A DNA stretch of 64,000 nt from Acidobacteriota bacterium (GTDB lineage: Bacteria; Acidobacteriota; UBA6911): positions 1 to 64,000 of the forward strand of contig JAFGIY010000258.1 in NCBI GenBank assembly GCA_016929335.1, written 5' to 3'. Made by a program: the position numbers and the translations under genes. This document shows positions 27,211-36,047 of this stretch, in pieces (position 1 is the first letter of the stretch; every line of letters begins with the position of its first letter). Under the pieces are notes generated by a model, which did no database searches, was not told the DNA's origin, and saw nothing but the letters and a program-made list of their open reading frames with translations.

Positions 27211-27768
27211 ATGATCCGACAGATATTGGATGGCGCGAAAAAAGGGATGGAAAAATGCGTTGAGGATATGCGACAGAATCTTGCCACAATTCGAACGGGA
27301 CGCGCATCGGTCAGTATCCTCGATCATATTCAGGCAAATTACTACGGCACTCCTACGCCTCTGAACCAGATGGCGTCTCTGTCGACTCCGGATCCGACTT
27401 TGATCGTGATTCAGCCGTGGGACCCTTCGACAATTTCGGCGATTGAAAAGGCTATCCTTGGATCTGATCTGGGATTGAATCCGACTAACGACGGGAAAGT
27501 GATCCGGTTGCCGATACCTCCGCTGACGCAGGAAAGGCGCAAGCAGCTGGCGAAAACCGTGGGACATGTTGCGGAACAACACCGGGTTGCGGTGCGGCAG
27601 GTCCGGCACGATGCCAACGACCAGGTTAAGTCCGGCCTGAAGGACAAGAAGATTTCGGAAGACGAAGAGAAGGATGCACTCAAGAAGATACAGGATATGA
27701 CCAACACCTACATCGAGAAGGTGGATGAGCTTCAGAAGAAAAAGGAATCCGAGATTCTCGAGATGTAA
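27211..27768 (+). CDS. frr: ribosome recycling factor
   Basis: RRF splits post-termination ribosomes together with EF-G. It is 185 residues from ATG 27211, behind AAAGGAGG. The upstream in-frame extension is rejected. The three-helix bundle signature LATIRTGRASVSILDHI (about 25-41), the hinge YYGTPTPLNQMASLSTPDP (about 45-63) and RKQLAKTVGHVAEQHRVAVR are present. Confidence 0.96.
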   Translation: MIRQILDGAKKGMEKCVEDMRQNLATIRTGRASVSILDHIQANYYGTPTPLNQMASLSTPDPTLIVIQPWDPSTISAIEKAILGSDLGLNPTNDGKVIRLPIPPLTQERRKQLAKTVGHVAEQHRVAVRQVRHDANDQVKSGLKDKKISEDEEKDALKKIQDMTNTYIEKVDELQKKKESEILEM

Positions 27769-27854
27769 TCCGGCTCGGCGGGACTTCGACTGATGGAATG
27801 GGCCGGTCTGAGTTCGCGTCATCGCAAGAATCCAGTCGTAGTGGAGCTATTATA

Positions 27855-28418
27855 ATGATTGCTGCAACACAGATAAAAAAAGGAATGACCATTAAGCTTA
27901 ATGGAGAGCTTTATCGTGTCTTTTCATCCCAGCACATCACCCCCGGCAATTGGCGGGGAATGGTTCAAACAAAGCTGAAGTCCATCAAAAGCGGTTCCAT
28001 TATCGAGCACCGGTTCCGATCCGAGGATCGGGTAGAACAGGCTTATCTGGAAACGCACGAAATGGAGTATTTGTATTCGGACGGCTCGGATTACTATTTC
28101 ATGAACACCGAAACTTACGAACAACTCCACCTGCCGGCCGAGCTGCTCGAGGATGCCATTCCTTTTATGACACCGAACATCAAATTGGAGATTGAATTCC
28201 ATGAAGGGAAGATTATCGGTGTGGAAATGCCTCCGTCCGTTGAGCTCCGCATCGTTTCAACCGAGCCGGCGCTGAAAGGAGCCACAGTCAGCAACGTCAA
28301 CAAGCCGGCAACGATGGAAACGGGTCTTGTCATTCAAGTGCCGCCATTTATTAATGAAGGCGAGCTGATACGAGTCGATACGACTGAAGGAAAATATCTG
28401 GAAAGAGTAAAGGAGTAA
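27855..28418 (+). CDS. efp: elongation factor P with non-lysine tip
   Basis: EF-P relieves ribosome stalling at polyproline. The 187-residue product is three beta-barrel domains starting MIAATQIKKGMTIKLNGELY. The tip loop reads TPGNWRGMVQ, so Asn32 occupies the position of the modified Lys34 of E. coli. This excludes EpmA-type lysylation and also EarP-type Arg rhamnosylation at that position. Tip variants of this kind occur in Acidobacteriota-like lineages as far as I recall. ATG 27855 is chosen by homology because no strong Shine-Dalgarno is visible. It ends the rplM-efp block. Confidence 0.93.
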   Translation: MIAATQIKKGMTIKLNGELYRVFSSQHITPGNWRGMVQTKLKSIKSGSIIEHRFRSEDRVEQAYLETHEMEYLYSDGSDYYFMNTETYEQLHLPAELLEDAIPFMTPNIKLEIEFHEGKIIGVEMPPSVELRIVSTEPALKGATVSNVNKPATMETGLVIQVPPFINEGELIRVDTTEGKYLERVKE

Positions 28419-28563
28419 TCGTTCTATTGAAAGCCGGCTCGATTGCTTCCAATAATGCTTTCTCTGCCCCAGCTTCGTAAAATTCCGATACTCAAATATT
28501 GCTTTCAGAGTCCGTGTCTGGTACGTTTGATTTCCTTATCTACAGAAGAGGTATCCCAAGCCA

Positions 28564-30480
28564 ATGAAGGAACTCACACAAAGCCTCCGCCTGTCTCCAA
28601 GCGAAATTCCAAACCGCATTTATGGAGTCGAGAACTGGGCTGGAGGTTATTTTGGCGTCAGCGAGCAGGGCTGCCTTACGGTACATCCAACGCGGAATCC
28701 TCTTATGGGCGTTGAAGTCGTTTCGTTGATTCAGACGCTTCTCCAGCGGAAAGTGAAGCCCCCCTTTTTATTGCGCTTCCCTCAGATACTGGATACGCAG
28801 ATCAAAGAGCTGCACGAGGCATTCCGAAGTTCCATAGCGGAATACAACTATGGCGCGCGCCATCGGGGCGTTTTCCCGATGAAGGTTAACCAGAAGCGGA
28901 GCGTCGTGGAGCGCCTTATGGCCGCGGGGCATCGCTACGAATACGGACTCGAGGTAGGCACCAAAGCCGAACTGGCGGCAGCCCTCCCTCTTTCCCTTCA
29001 TCCAAATGCGCTGCTTATCTGCAATGGGGTCAAGGATCGGCGGTATCTGGAATGGGCAATGCTTTCGGCGAAGATCGGAAAGAATCCTATTCTGGTTTTA
29101 GAGGAGGTTTCAGATCTCAAGAAGATTTCTGAAGTCTCTACGGCGCTCCGCATGCAGCCTACTCTGGGTATCCGCGTCCGGGTCTTTTCTCGAGGCGCCG
29201 GGAAATGGGAAGAATCGGGAGGAGAAACCTCAAAATTCGGCATCAATACCATTCAGCTGCTGGATTGCCTCAAGGTGGCTTCGGATCAGGAAATGATGCG
29301 GCATCTTAAAATGCTGCATTTCCATATCGGATCGCAGATTACCGACATCCGGCGGATTAAAAACGCAATCAAGGAAGCGGCTCGAGTTTATGCCAAGGTG
29401 CATAAAATGGGTTTCCCTATCGAGTATCTGAATGTCGGGGGCGGATTGGGTGTCGATTATGACGGCAGCCGGACCGCATCAGACTGCAGCGTGAATTATT
29501 CGATGCAGGAATTTGCCAACGATATCGTTTACACGATCAACGAAATCTGCCTTTCGGAGAACGTGCCGCCCCCCACCATCGTGACGGAGAGCGGACGCGC
29601 TGTCGCGGCCCATCATGCGCTTTTCATTATGAACGTCATCCGAACGTTGAATCCCGGACTGGGCGGTTCCGAAATCGACCCTTCCAAGGTTGATTCCGAA
29701 GTCGTCCGGGAAATGATGGATTTGTACAAAGACGTCAATCCCAAGAATTTCCGAGAGTATTATCACGATGCTCTCCAGCATCGCGAAGAGCTTCAATCCC
29801 TCTTCAATCTCGGATACCTGAACCTGCAGAACCGGGCGCACGGCGAGTGGCTTTTCTGGCAGATCTGCCGCAAGGCGATCAAATACTCCCGGTCGTTGAA
29901 AGAAAGGCCCGAAGAATTCATCGATCTGGAGAACATACTGGCCAGCAAATACCTATGCAACTTTTCGGTCTTCCAGTCGGCGCCGGACAGCTGGGCGCTG
30001 GATCAGCTCTTTCCCATCGTACCGATTACACGTCTTACGGAGGAGCCGACCGAACGAGCCACTCTATGCGACATAACCTGTGATTCCGACGGACAGATCG
30101 ATAAGTTTGTCGATCTTCGGGATGTGAAGCAGGCATTGGAACTGCATGGAGTCAATTCGGAACCTTATTACCTGGCCATCTTTCTGACCGGCGCCTATCA
30201 GGAATCACTCGGCATGAATCACAATCTGCTCGGAGCCGTCAATGAAGCCCATTTCCTGGTAGATGATGCGGGCAGGCCCCATATTGACAAGGTGATCCGA
30301 GGCGAATCGCTGGGCCAGGTCCTTGCGACGGCAGGATATTCCTCACAGGATTTTATGGAAAGGCTGACCGGAATGGCTCAGAACGCGGAAACGCAGTCCA
30401 AGATCACGGCTGAAGAACGGGAATCCCTAATCGAATCCTTCCAGTCCGCCCTGGATAGCTACACCTATCTTGAAGACTAG
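28564..30480 (+). CDS. speA: biosynthetic arginine decarboxylase
   Basis: SpeA converts arginine to agmatine, the first step of polyamine synthesis. It is 638 residues, normal for this PLP fold-III enzyme. The PLP lysine lies in GVFPMKVNQKRSVVE (about 100). MLHFHIGSQITDIRRIKNA (about 255), YLNVGGGLGVDYDGS (about 289) and TIVTESGRAVAAHHA (about 339) line the barrel. Near the C-terminus LTGAYQESLGMNHNLLGAV is the dimer active-site region. It is convergent with argH, whose product supplies the arginine. No speB is in the window. Confidence 0.95.
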   Translation: MKELTQSLRLSPSEIPNRIYGVENWAGGYFGVSEQGCLTVHPTRNPLMGVEVVSLIQTLLQRKVKPPFLLRFPQILDTQIKELHEAFRSSIAEYNYGARHRGVFPMKVNQKRSVVERLMAAGHRYEYGLEVGTKAELAAALPLSLHPNALLICNGVKDRRYLEWAMLSAKIGKNPILVLEEVSDLKKISEVSTALRMQPTLGIRVRVFSRGAGKWEESGGETSKFGINTIQLLDCLKVASDQEMMRHLKMLHFHIGSQITDIRRIKNAIKEAARVYAKVHKMGFPIEYLNVGGGLGVDYDGSRTASDCSVNYSMQEFANDIVYTINEICLSENVPPPTIVTESGRAVAAHHALFIMNVIRTLNPGLGGSEIDPSKVDSEVVREMMDLYKDVNPKNFREYYHDALQHREELQSLFNLGYLNLQNRAHGEWLFWQICRKAIKYSRSLKERPEEFIDLENILASKYLCNFSVFQSAPDSWALDQLFPIVPITRLTEEPTERATLCDITCDSDGQIDKFVDLRDVKQALELHGVNSEPYYLAIFLTGAYQESLGMNHNLLGAVNEAHFLVDDAGRPHIDKVIRGESLGQVLATAGYSSQDFMERLTGMAQNAETQSKITAEERESLIESFQSALDSYTYLED

Positions 30481-30511
30481 AAGAAAGCAGGCGGCTGTCA
30501 AAATGCCTCTC

Positions 30512-31900
30512 CTATCGACTCCGGATCTGTTTCCGGAATAAACGGATGGATCGGCGTACGCTGGAGGAGGCGGTCCCCCCACGCTCTCTGCGCCGTGAAA
30601 TGGCCTTTTTGAGGCTCAAACACTGAAACAAATCGCTCTCAAAAAGCGGGGAGAAACTCTGGAATTCTTTCAGCGGAAGGTCTTCAAGCGCCACTCCAAG
30701 CTCCGACGCACGCATCACAATCTTTCCGATCAGGCCGTGCGCTTCCCGAAAGGGCATCTTTTTGCCCACAAGATAATCAGCCAGTTCGGTTGCATTCAAA
30801 TATCCCTTTGCAGATGCATCGCGCATCCGCTCGGGATTTATTTGGATCCTTTCGAGGACTCTCCGGATCATTCCCATGCAACCACGGACCGTTGTGACCG
30901 CATCGAAGAGGCCTTCCTTGTCCTCCTGCAGATCTTTGTTATAGGTCATCGGCAGGCCCTTCAAGACCGTCAAAAGAGAAACCAAATGGCCGTAAATCCG
31001 TCCCGCCTTGCCTCGAATAAGCTCCAGTGCATCCGGATTTTTTTTCTGCGGCATGAGACTGCTGCCGGAAGAGACACTGTCATGCATCTGCACGAAGGAG
31101 AATTCCGCAGAGTTGTATAGGATAAGATCTTCCGAAAACCTGCTCAGGTGCATAAGAAGCGTGCAGGCAAAATACAGGAAATCCAGCACAAAATCGCGGT
31201 CGGAAACCGCATCCATGCTGTTTTGCGAGGCTGATGAAAAGCCCATATCTCGAGCAAGAGCATCCCGGTCGATAGAATACACCGTGCCCGAGATCGCTCC
31301 GGATCCCAGAGGACAAATATTCGCGCGTGAAGCTGCTTCCCTCAATCTCTGACGATCGCGCAGAAGCATCTCACCGTATGCGAGAAGATAATGTGCGAAA
31401 AGAACCGGCTGAGCCCGCTGCATATGCGTATAGCCGGGAAGAATCACCTCCGAATGCTTTTCCGCAAGACCTGCAATCACGTCCAACAGGTCATTGATGT
31501 CTGCTTCAATCTCCTGTTCCTTTTGCCTCAGAAAAATGCGCAGGTCCGTTGAAACCTGGTCGTTTCTGCTTCTGCCCGTATGCAGCTTCAGCGCAAGGAT
31601 TCCCACCTTTTCTTTGAGCGCCTGCTCCACAAAGGTATGAACATCCTCGGCCTGTCCGCGGGTGATCATTTCCGGATCGCGCCGATTATCCTCCAGCACC
31701 TGACGCAGGCCTCTTTCCACGGCAAGTCTCTCCCTGCCTGTAAATATGCCGGCTCTTTCGAGCGCCCGGGCATAGGCGAGACTTCCTATAATATCCGCTT
31801 CCAACAGCCGGCGGTCAAAGGCGAGAGAATCCTGGAATTGTGCGAAGTAAGGATCTTCATCCGAAGCAAATCGTCCGCCCCACAGCTTATTCCTGGACAA
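30512..31900 (-). CDS. argH: argininosuccinate lyase
   Basis: ArgH splits argininosuccinate into arginine and fumarate, the last step of arginine synthesis. It is 462 residues with LWGGRFASDEDPYFAQFQDS at the N-terminus, HTGRSRNDQVSTDLRIF (about 108), PGYTHMQRAQPVLFAHYLLA (about 155) and the superfamily signature GSSLMPQKKNPDALELIRGK (about 280). The start is taken as TTG 31900, 5 nt after AAGGAGG. The GTG two codons upstream (31906) would overlap the Shine-Dalgarno. It converges on speA with 31 bp between stops. Confidence 0.94.
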   Translation of the reverse strand: MSRNKLWGGRFASDEDPYFAQFQDSLAFDRRLLEADIIGSLAYARALERAGIFTGRERLAVERGLRQVLEDNRRDPEMITRGQAEDVHTFVEQALKEKVGILALKLHTGRSRNDQVSTDLRIFLRQKEQEIEADINDLLDVIAGLAEKHSEVILPGYTHMQRAQPVLFAHYLLAYGEMLLRDRQRLREAASRANICPLGSGAISGTVYSIDRDALARDMGFSSASQNSMDAVSDRDFVLDFLYFACTLLMHLSRFSEDLILYNSAEFSFVQMHDSVSSGSSLMPQKKNPDALELIRGKAGRIYGHLVSLLTVLKGLPMTYNKDLQEDKEGLFDAVTTVRGCMGMIRRVLERIQINPERMRDASAKGYLNATELADYLVGKKMPFREAHGLIGKIVMRASELGVALEDLPLKEFQSFSPLFESDLFQCLSLKKAISRRRERGGTASSSVRRSIRLFRKQIRSR

Positions 31901-32145
31901 GCACACCTCCTTGAATTGGAGAATATTCGCAGATTATGGGGAATCGGACAATCTTATTCGTGTCCGATTCATTGGGAATGAGGCGGATTTCCCGGATAGA
32001 TCTTTCTAGGTCATGGATAGAAAAAGAGGACTATTAAAGAATAAGAGCTTTCAAGAACCTATAAGCGGCACAGCCTTATACGGGTTTGCTTGCAGACGGT
32101 CCAACTGAAAATATGCGCAGAAAGAAAAAAACCGGGCTTGAGGTC

Positions 32146-33570
32146 CTATGCTTCCGCAAGATCCAAATCGGAATCCGATTCAGAAGCCTCCATGCCCATT
32201 CGTCTGAGTTTCTCAACAAATGTCGTACGCTTGAGATGGAGGAGCGACGCCGCTCTCTTTTTGTTGCCCTTTGCGACCTGGAGGCTCTGGAGAATAAGCC
32301 GCCTTTCCAGCTCAGAGACCATATTGTTGAAGTGAACGCCGTCATCCGGGATATCGATGCTGGGGAAGGCCTCATCACTTGTGGACACTCTGGCAACAAC
32401 CGGAAAGTCATCGGCATCCAGTAAAGGCCGGTCTCCGGATAGCGCTACTGCCATTTCCACAGCATTTTCAAGCTGGCGAACATTTCCGGGCCATTCATAC
32501 GCCATCAGGTTTTTCATGGCGGTGTGGGAGACATGCTTGAGCGCAAGACTCTGTTCTGCACAATACTTCCGGGTAAAGTGAGCGACCAGAACCGGAATAT
32601 CATCCCGCCGCTGCTTCAGTGGAGGGACCCGAATCGGTATAACATTCAACCGGTAATAGAGGTCGCCCCGGAACTCTCCCTTCTCGACCGCCTCCAGCAG
32701 GTCTCCATTCGTTGCAGCCAAAATGCGGACGTCCACCTTGATGGTTGTCGCACTGCCGACTCTCTGGAACTCACGCTCCTGGAGCACACGCAGCAGCTTG
32801 ACCTGCAAATCCATCGGCATGTTGGAGACCTCGTCCAAAAAAAGCGTTCCGTGATTTGCCTGCTCAAACCTGCCGATTCTATGCTGGTGCGCGTTGGTGA
32901 AGGCGCCCTTCACATGGCCAAAAAGCTCATCTTCCAAAAGGTTGGAGGGGATTGCACCACAGTTGACCGAAACCAGAGGCTGGTCTTTTCGCGGGCCGCT
33001 GTAATGGATGGCTCGCGCAATCAGTTCCTTGCCTGTTCCTGTTTCACCCTCGATCAAGACCGTGCTGGTTTTTTGTGCGACTACGCCAATCAGACGGTAA
33101 ATGTTCTGCATTGCCGCACTGGATCCCACCAGGTTTGAAAAATGGTATTTGTCTTGAAGTTCGTCGCGCAACAGCCGATTTTCGGACTTTAGCTGCTGTT
33201 CTTCGATTCCTTTTTCTACCCGCATCACCAGTTCAGCAAGCTGGAATGGTTTCGGCAGGTAGTCGTAGGCTCCCCTGCGAATGGCTTCAACAGCAGACTG
33301 AATATTTCCGAATCCCGTCATTACTATGACGATTGTTTCAGGGAAGAGCGAAAGGGCTTCATCCACAATCGCCTCTCCGGTCAGCCCCGGCATTCTAAGA
33401 TCAGTGATAATGACGTTGTATGGATATTTTCGAAGCATCTCGAGAGCCGTTTTCCCGTCCGCTGCTTCATCAACTTCGAAGTTAACATTTTCAAGTGCCC
33501 GTCGAACGACCTCCCGCATGTAATCTTCATCATCAACCACGAGGATTTTGGTGTCCCTTTTTTGTTCCAT
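32146..33570 (-). CDS. NtrC-family sigma-54 activator (variant GAFTNA)
   Basis: A three-domain response regulator of 474 residues. The receiver (about 7-120) has DD15-16, phosphorylation site D57 in ITDLRMPG and K108. The AAA+ domain (about 146-380) has Walker A GETGTGKE, Walker B GTLFLDEV and the NVRQLENAVE arm. A Fis-type helix-turn-helix (about 425-465) ends it. The sigma-54 contact loop reads GAFTNA instead of GAFTGA. It is divergent from a receiver-only gene across 198 bp. Its target is not shown; flagellar or pilus genes are plausible from position. No cognate kinase lies on its own strand. Confidence 0.9.
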   Translation of the reverse strand: MEQKRDTKILVVDDEDYMREVVRRALENVNFEVDEAADGKTALEMLRKYPYNVIITDLRMPGLTGEAIVDEALSLFPETIVIVMTGFGNIQSAVEAIRRGAYDYLPKPFQLAELVMRVEKGIEEQQLKSENRLLRDELQDKYHFSNLVGSSAAMQNIYRLIGVVAQKTSTVLIEGETGTGKELIARAIHYSGPRKDQPLVSVNCGAIPSNLLEDELFGHVKGAFTNAHQHRIGRFEQANHGTLFLDEVSNMPMDLQVKLLRVLQEREFQRVGSATTIKVDVRILAATNGDLLEAVEKGEFRGDLYYRLNVIPIRVPPLKQRRDDIPVLVAHFTRKYCAEQSLALKHVSHTAMKNLMAYEWPGNVRQLENAVEMAVALSGDRPLLDADDFPVVARVSTSDEAFPSIDIPDDGVHFNNMVSELERRLILQSLQVAKGNKKRAASLLHLKRTTFVEKLRRMGMEASESDSDLDLAEA

Positions 33571-33623
33571 ATTTCTCTCAAAGGATGAATTTGAAAAAAC
33601 TACAATTGGTTTTAATGGAATAC

Positions 33624-33635
33624 GCCGAATTCGGC
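33624..33635. promoter_or_regulatory. 12-bp perfect palindrome in a divergent promoter region
   Basis: GCCGAATTCGGC is a perfect 12-bp dyad lying between the divergent NtrC-type activator and receiver-only genes. Its position suits an operator for a dimeric regulator, but no protein can be assigned and the small size permits chance. The surrounding 198 bp are AT-rich and have no clear sigma-54 element. Confidence 0.35.
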
Positions 33636-33768
33636 TAATTCTTATATCTCACAGTATTCATATATGTCAATACTAAATTAATAAAAATGCGCAAAAAACT
33701 CATTTTTAGAAACAAAGCCACCAGTAGAGCCTATTTCTATCAAATCTTTTTGCCGATAGATGTGAATT

Positions 33769-34365
33769 ATGGGGCAATCCAATATCTGTGCACTCATTGT
33801 GGATGATGATGTTGATTTGCGATCTGCGCTTATGGAATACATCCGTCAGATGGGCATAAGTGTGAGAACAGCGGGCAGCGTTTCCGAAGCGGTCCAGATA
33901 ATCAATTCCGAAGTAATCCCGTTTGAGCTGATTCTGACGGATCTTAAACTTCCGGGCGGCAGCGGACTGGATGTTCTCAATGCCGCTCATTCCGTAGATC
34001 CCAGTACGCTTGTGACCATAATTACCGGCTATGCGACCATGGAAAATGCAATCGAGGCGATTCGGCAAGGGGCTCATAACTATATTGCCAAGCCATTTTC
34101 TATGAATGAGATAGGCGTACAGGTCCGCAACATGGTTGAGAGAGTAACGCTTTCCAAAGAGAATGCGCGCCTTTCAGTGCGTTTGCAGGAGCTTTATCAG
34201 CAAATCAATCAAATGCAGAGCGAACGCATTGAGTTTGTCCGTTTGCATGAGGATCTTGTAAGGCAACTGCAGGATAACACCCGTAAATTAGATCAGCTGC
34301 TCGCCATAAGCACGGGAAGGCCCGTGGGTTCATACCAACAATTCCTCATACACGAAAACCGCTGA
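33769..34365 (+). CDS. receiver-only response regulator with coiled-coil tail
   Basis: A 198-residue protein with an intact receiver domain (about 5-122). Acidic pocket DDD12-14, phosphorylation site D58 in LTDLKLPGGSG, T86 and K108 are present. The tail (about 125-185: SKENARLSVRLQELYQQINQ, then RIEFVRLHEDLVRQLQDNTR) is a coiled coil without a DNA-binding or enzymatic domain. It probably signals by protein contact or acts as a phosphate sink for the neighbouring kinase. It lies 383 bp upstream of that kinase. The partner is not identifiable from sequence. Confidence 0.85.
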   Translation: MGQSNICALIVDDDVDLRSALMEYIRQMGISVRTAGSVSEAVQIINSEVIPFELILTDLKLPGGSGLDVLNAAHSVDPSTLVTIITGYATMENAIEAIRQGAHNYIAKPFSMNEIGVQVRNMVERVTLSKENARLSVRLQELYQQINQMQSERIEFVRLHEDLVRQLQDNTRKLDQLLAISTGRPVGSYQQFLIHENR

Positions 34366-34748
34366 TAGGCGGTGCTTTAAAATTCGAATTTGGATCTTAA
34401 AAATGCTCCACGTTTCTCCCGTCTTGCCTGCTGCCGGCTTTTTTTAAAGACTTGATCGGGGAAAAGAGTGGCGTATGAGGATGAGGAAATCAGAGAACTC
34501 AGACGTCAAACCTTTAGTGGCGCATATGTCAACAAATTGACTGCCATGCCTTCCGAGAGCTGCATTTCTAGCCCAAATTATCAGGCTGAATTATTATAAA
34601 GGTCCGCAAACAAATCGCTTAGCAGACAAAATGGTACGACTCTGGTCAAATGGCATGGGGATTGCCTGTTCTGTAGCTTGGAATCCCATAGCCGGGATTT
34701 CGCAGACCATACTCTGGATGCTTTGGCAGCGATTCACTGGAGAGAATA
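34366..34748. other. intergenic region upstream of the kinase gene
   Basis: A 383-bp region without a supported gene. Its last 100 bp carry a sigma-54 element (34651-34665). The part between 34380 and 34640 has room for upstream activator sites, but I could not define a dyad. Confidence 0.45.
34651..34665 (+). promoter_or_regulatory. sigma-54 promoter before the kinase/regulator pair
   Basis: TGGCAT-N5-TTGC with the invariant GG and GC ten bases apart. It lies about 85 bp before the kinase ATG at 34749. It implies that the kinase and the following NtrC-type activator are themselves sigma-54 dependent, as flrBC and fleSR are in Vibrio and Pseudomonas. Confidence 0.75.
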
Positions 34749-36044
34749 ATGCCGGAAACGGATACTTTGGACGGTAAAACATTCGTGCCGTCGATCAGTC
34801 AATCCTTGTCGCAGGAAAAAGCGGAATCCGTAGAAACAGGACTGCTTCTCCAGGCATTCCAGATGTTTACGAGTGCATCCAATTCTCTTGAGACTGCCTT
34901 CAGCCAGCTCCAGATCCGCGCGCAAAGACTTACGGAGGAATTAGAGGCTAAAAACATAGAATTGGAAAAAAGCCTTCGTGAGAAGGAAGAAGCGCAAAGC
35001 TACCTCAGAAATATACTGGAGAGGCTCCCATGCGGTGTTTTTGTTCTGGACGCAAAAGGAGAAATCAGTCTCTGCAATCCCATGGCTTCGGAAGTGCTCG
35101 AGCAATCGCATTGCATTTCATCCGGCAATCATAGTCAACCTTTATTAAGCTCTGAAATGAGAGACTATCTTACTGCATCTGGTCTTGGCGGAAACAAAGA
35201 AGAAGTTGAGATACCTGTTGTAAATGTCGATAAAAAAAGATTTCTTTCGACATCCTGGGCTCCGCTGGCCGATGCCGCAGGATCGCCAATTGGAACGCTC
35301 CATATAATTCGGGACATAACTGAAGTAAAGGCTCTTCAGGAACAGGGAAAGCGTATTGAGCGGCTATCCGCGATGGGAGAGATGGCTGTCGAATTGGCGC
35401 ATGAGATCAGGAATCCTCTTGGCAGTATCGAGCTATTTTCTTCCCTCTTAGTTGAAGATCTGTCCGGCAACTTGAAACAGTGGGCAGAGAACATCCGGAT
35501 CGGCACTCGATCCCTGAACACGATCGTTTCAAATATGCTTCACTTCGCGAATCCGATTTCTCCGGCATTTTCCTGGGTGGACATCCACGAGATAATCGAA
35601 GAAATTCTGGGCTTCCTGAATCCCATAATGAAGCAGCGTGAAGTGAACGTGAATGTGAAGCTGAATGCACAGAATCATGTGATTCTTGCAGATCCGGAAT
35701 TAATCAAGCAAATGATGCTTAATCTTATATTTAACGCAATGAAAGCCATGCCGGCGCAGGGATCTCTGACGATCGGCACCCGCACGATCGAAAAACCGGG
35801 TGAACTCCGGCCTGCTTGTGATCTGGAACTAAAAATACAGGATACGGGAGTGGGAATACCTCCTGAAAATCTGAAGCGGATATTCGATCCGTTTTTTACC
35901 ACAAAGAGAAACGGGACCGGCCTTGGGCTTTCGGTCGTTCACCAGATTGTGGAGAAGCATTCCGGATATATCCGGGTGTCCAGCAAAGTAGATCAGGGTA
36001 CAACCTTCACAATCGTATTCGGGAGCAGACCCGAGAAGGAATGA
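34749..36044 (+). CDS. PAS-domain sensor histidine kinase (FlrB/FleS/AtoS type)
   Basis: A soluble kinase of 431 residues. A coiled coil (about 50-88) leads into a PAS domain (about 85-195, ILERLPCGVFVLDAKGEISL). HisKA follows with H218 in AVELAHEIRNPLGS. The HATPase domain (about 305-430) has N-box LNLIFNAMKAMPAQG, G1 DTGVGIPPENLKRIFDPFFTTK and G2 GTGLGLSVVHQIVEKHSG. No membrane segment is visible, so it senses a cytoplasmic signal, as FlrB/FleS do. It lies 3 bp upstream of its likely partner regulator and just before the flagellar cluster. Confidence 0.9.
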   Translation: MPETDTLDGKTFVPSISQSLSQEKAESVETGLLLQAFQMFTSASNSLETAFSQLQIRAQRLTEELEAKNIELEKSLREKEEAQSYLRNILERLPCGVFVLDAKGEISLCNPMASEVLEQSHCISSGNHSQPLLSSEMRDYLTASGLGGNKEEVEIPVVNVDKKRFLSTSWAPLADAAGSPIGTLHIIRDITEVKALQEQGKRIERLSAMGEMAVELAHEIRNPLGSIELFSSLLVEDLSGNLKQWAENIRIGTRSLNTIVSNMLHFANPISPAFSWVDIHEIIEEILGFLNPIMKQREVNVNVKLNAQNHVILADPELIKQMMLNLIFNAMKAMPAQGSLTIGTRTIEKPGELRPACDLELKIQDTGVGIPPENLKRIFDPFFTTKRNGTGLGLSVVHQIVEKHSGYIRVSSKVDQGTTFTIVFGSRPEKE

Positions 36045-36047
36045 TGC

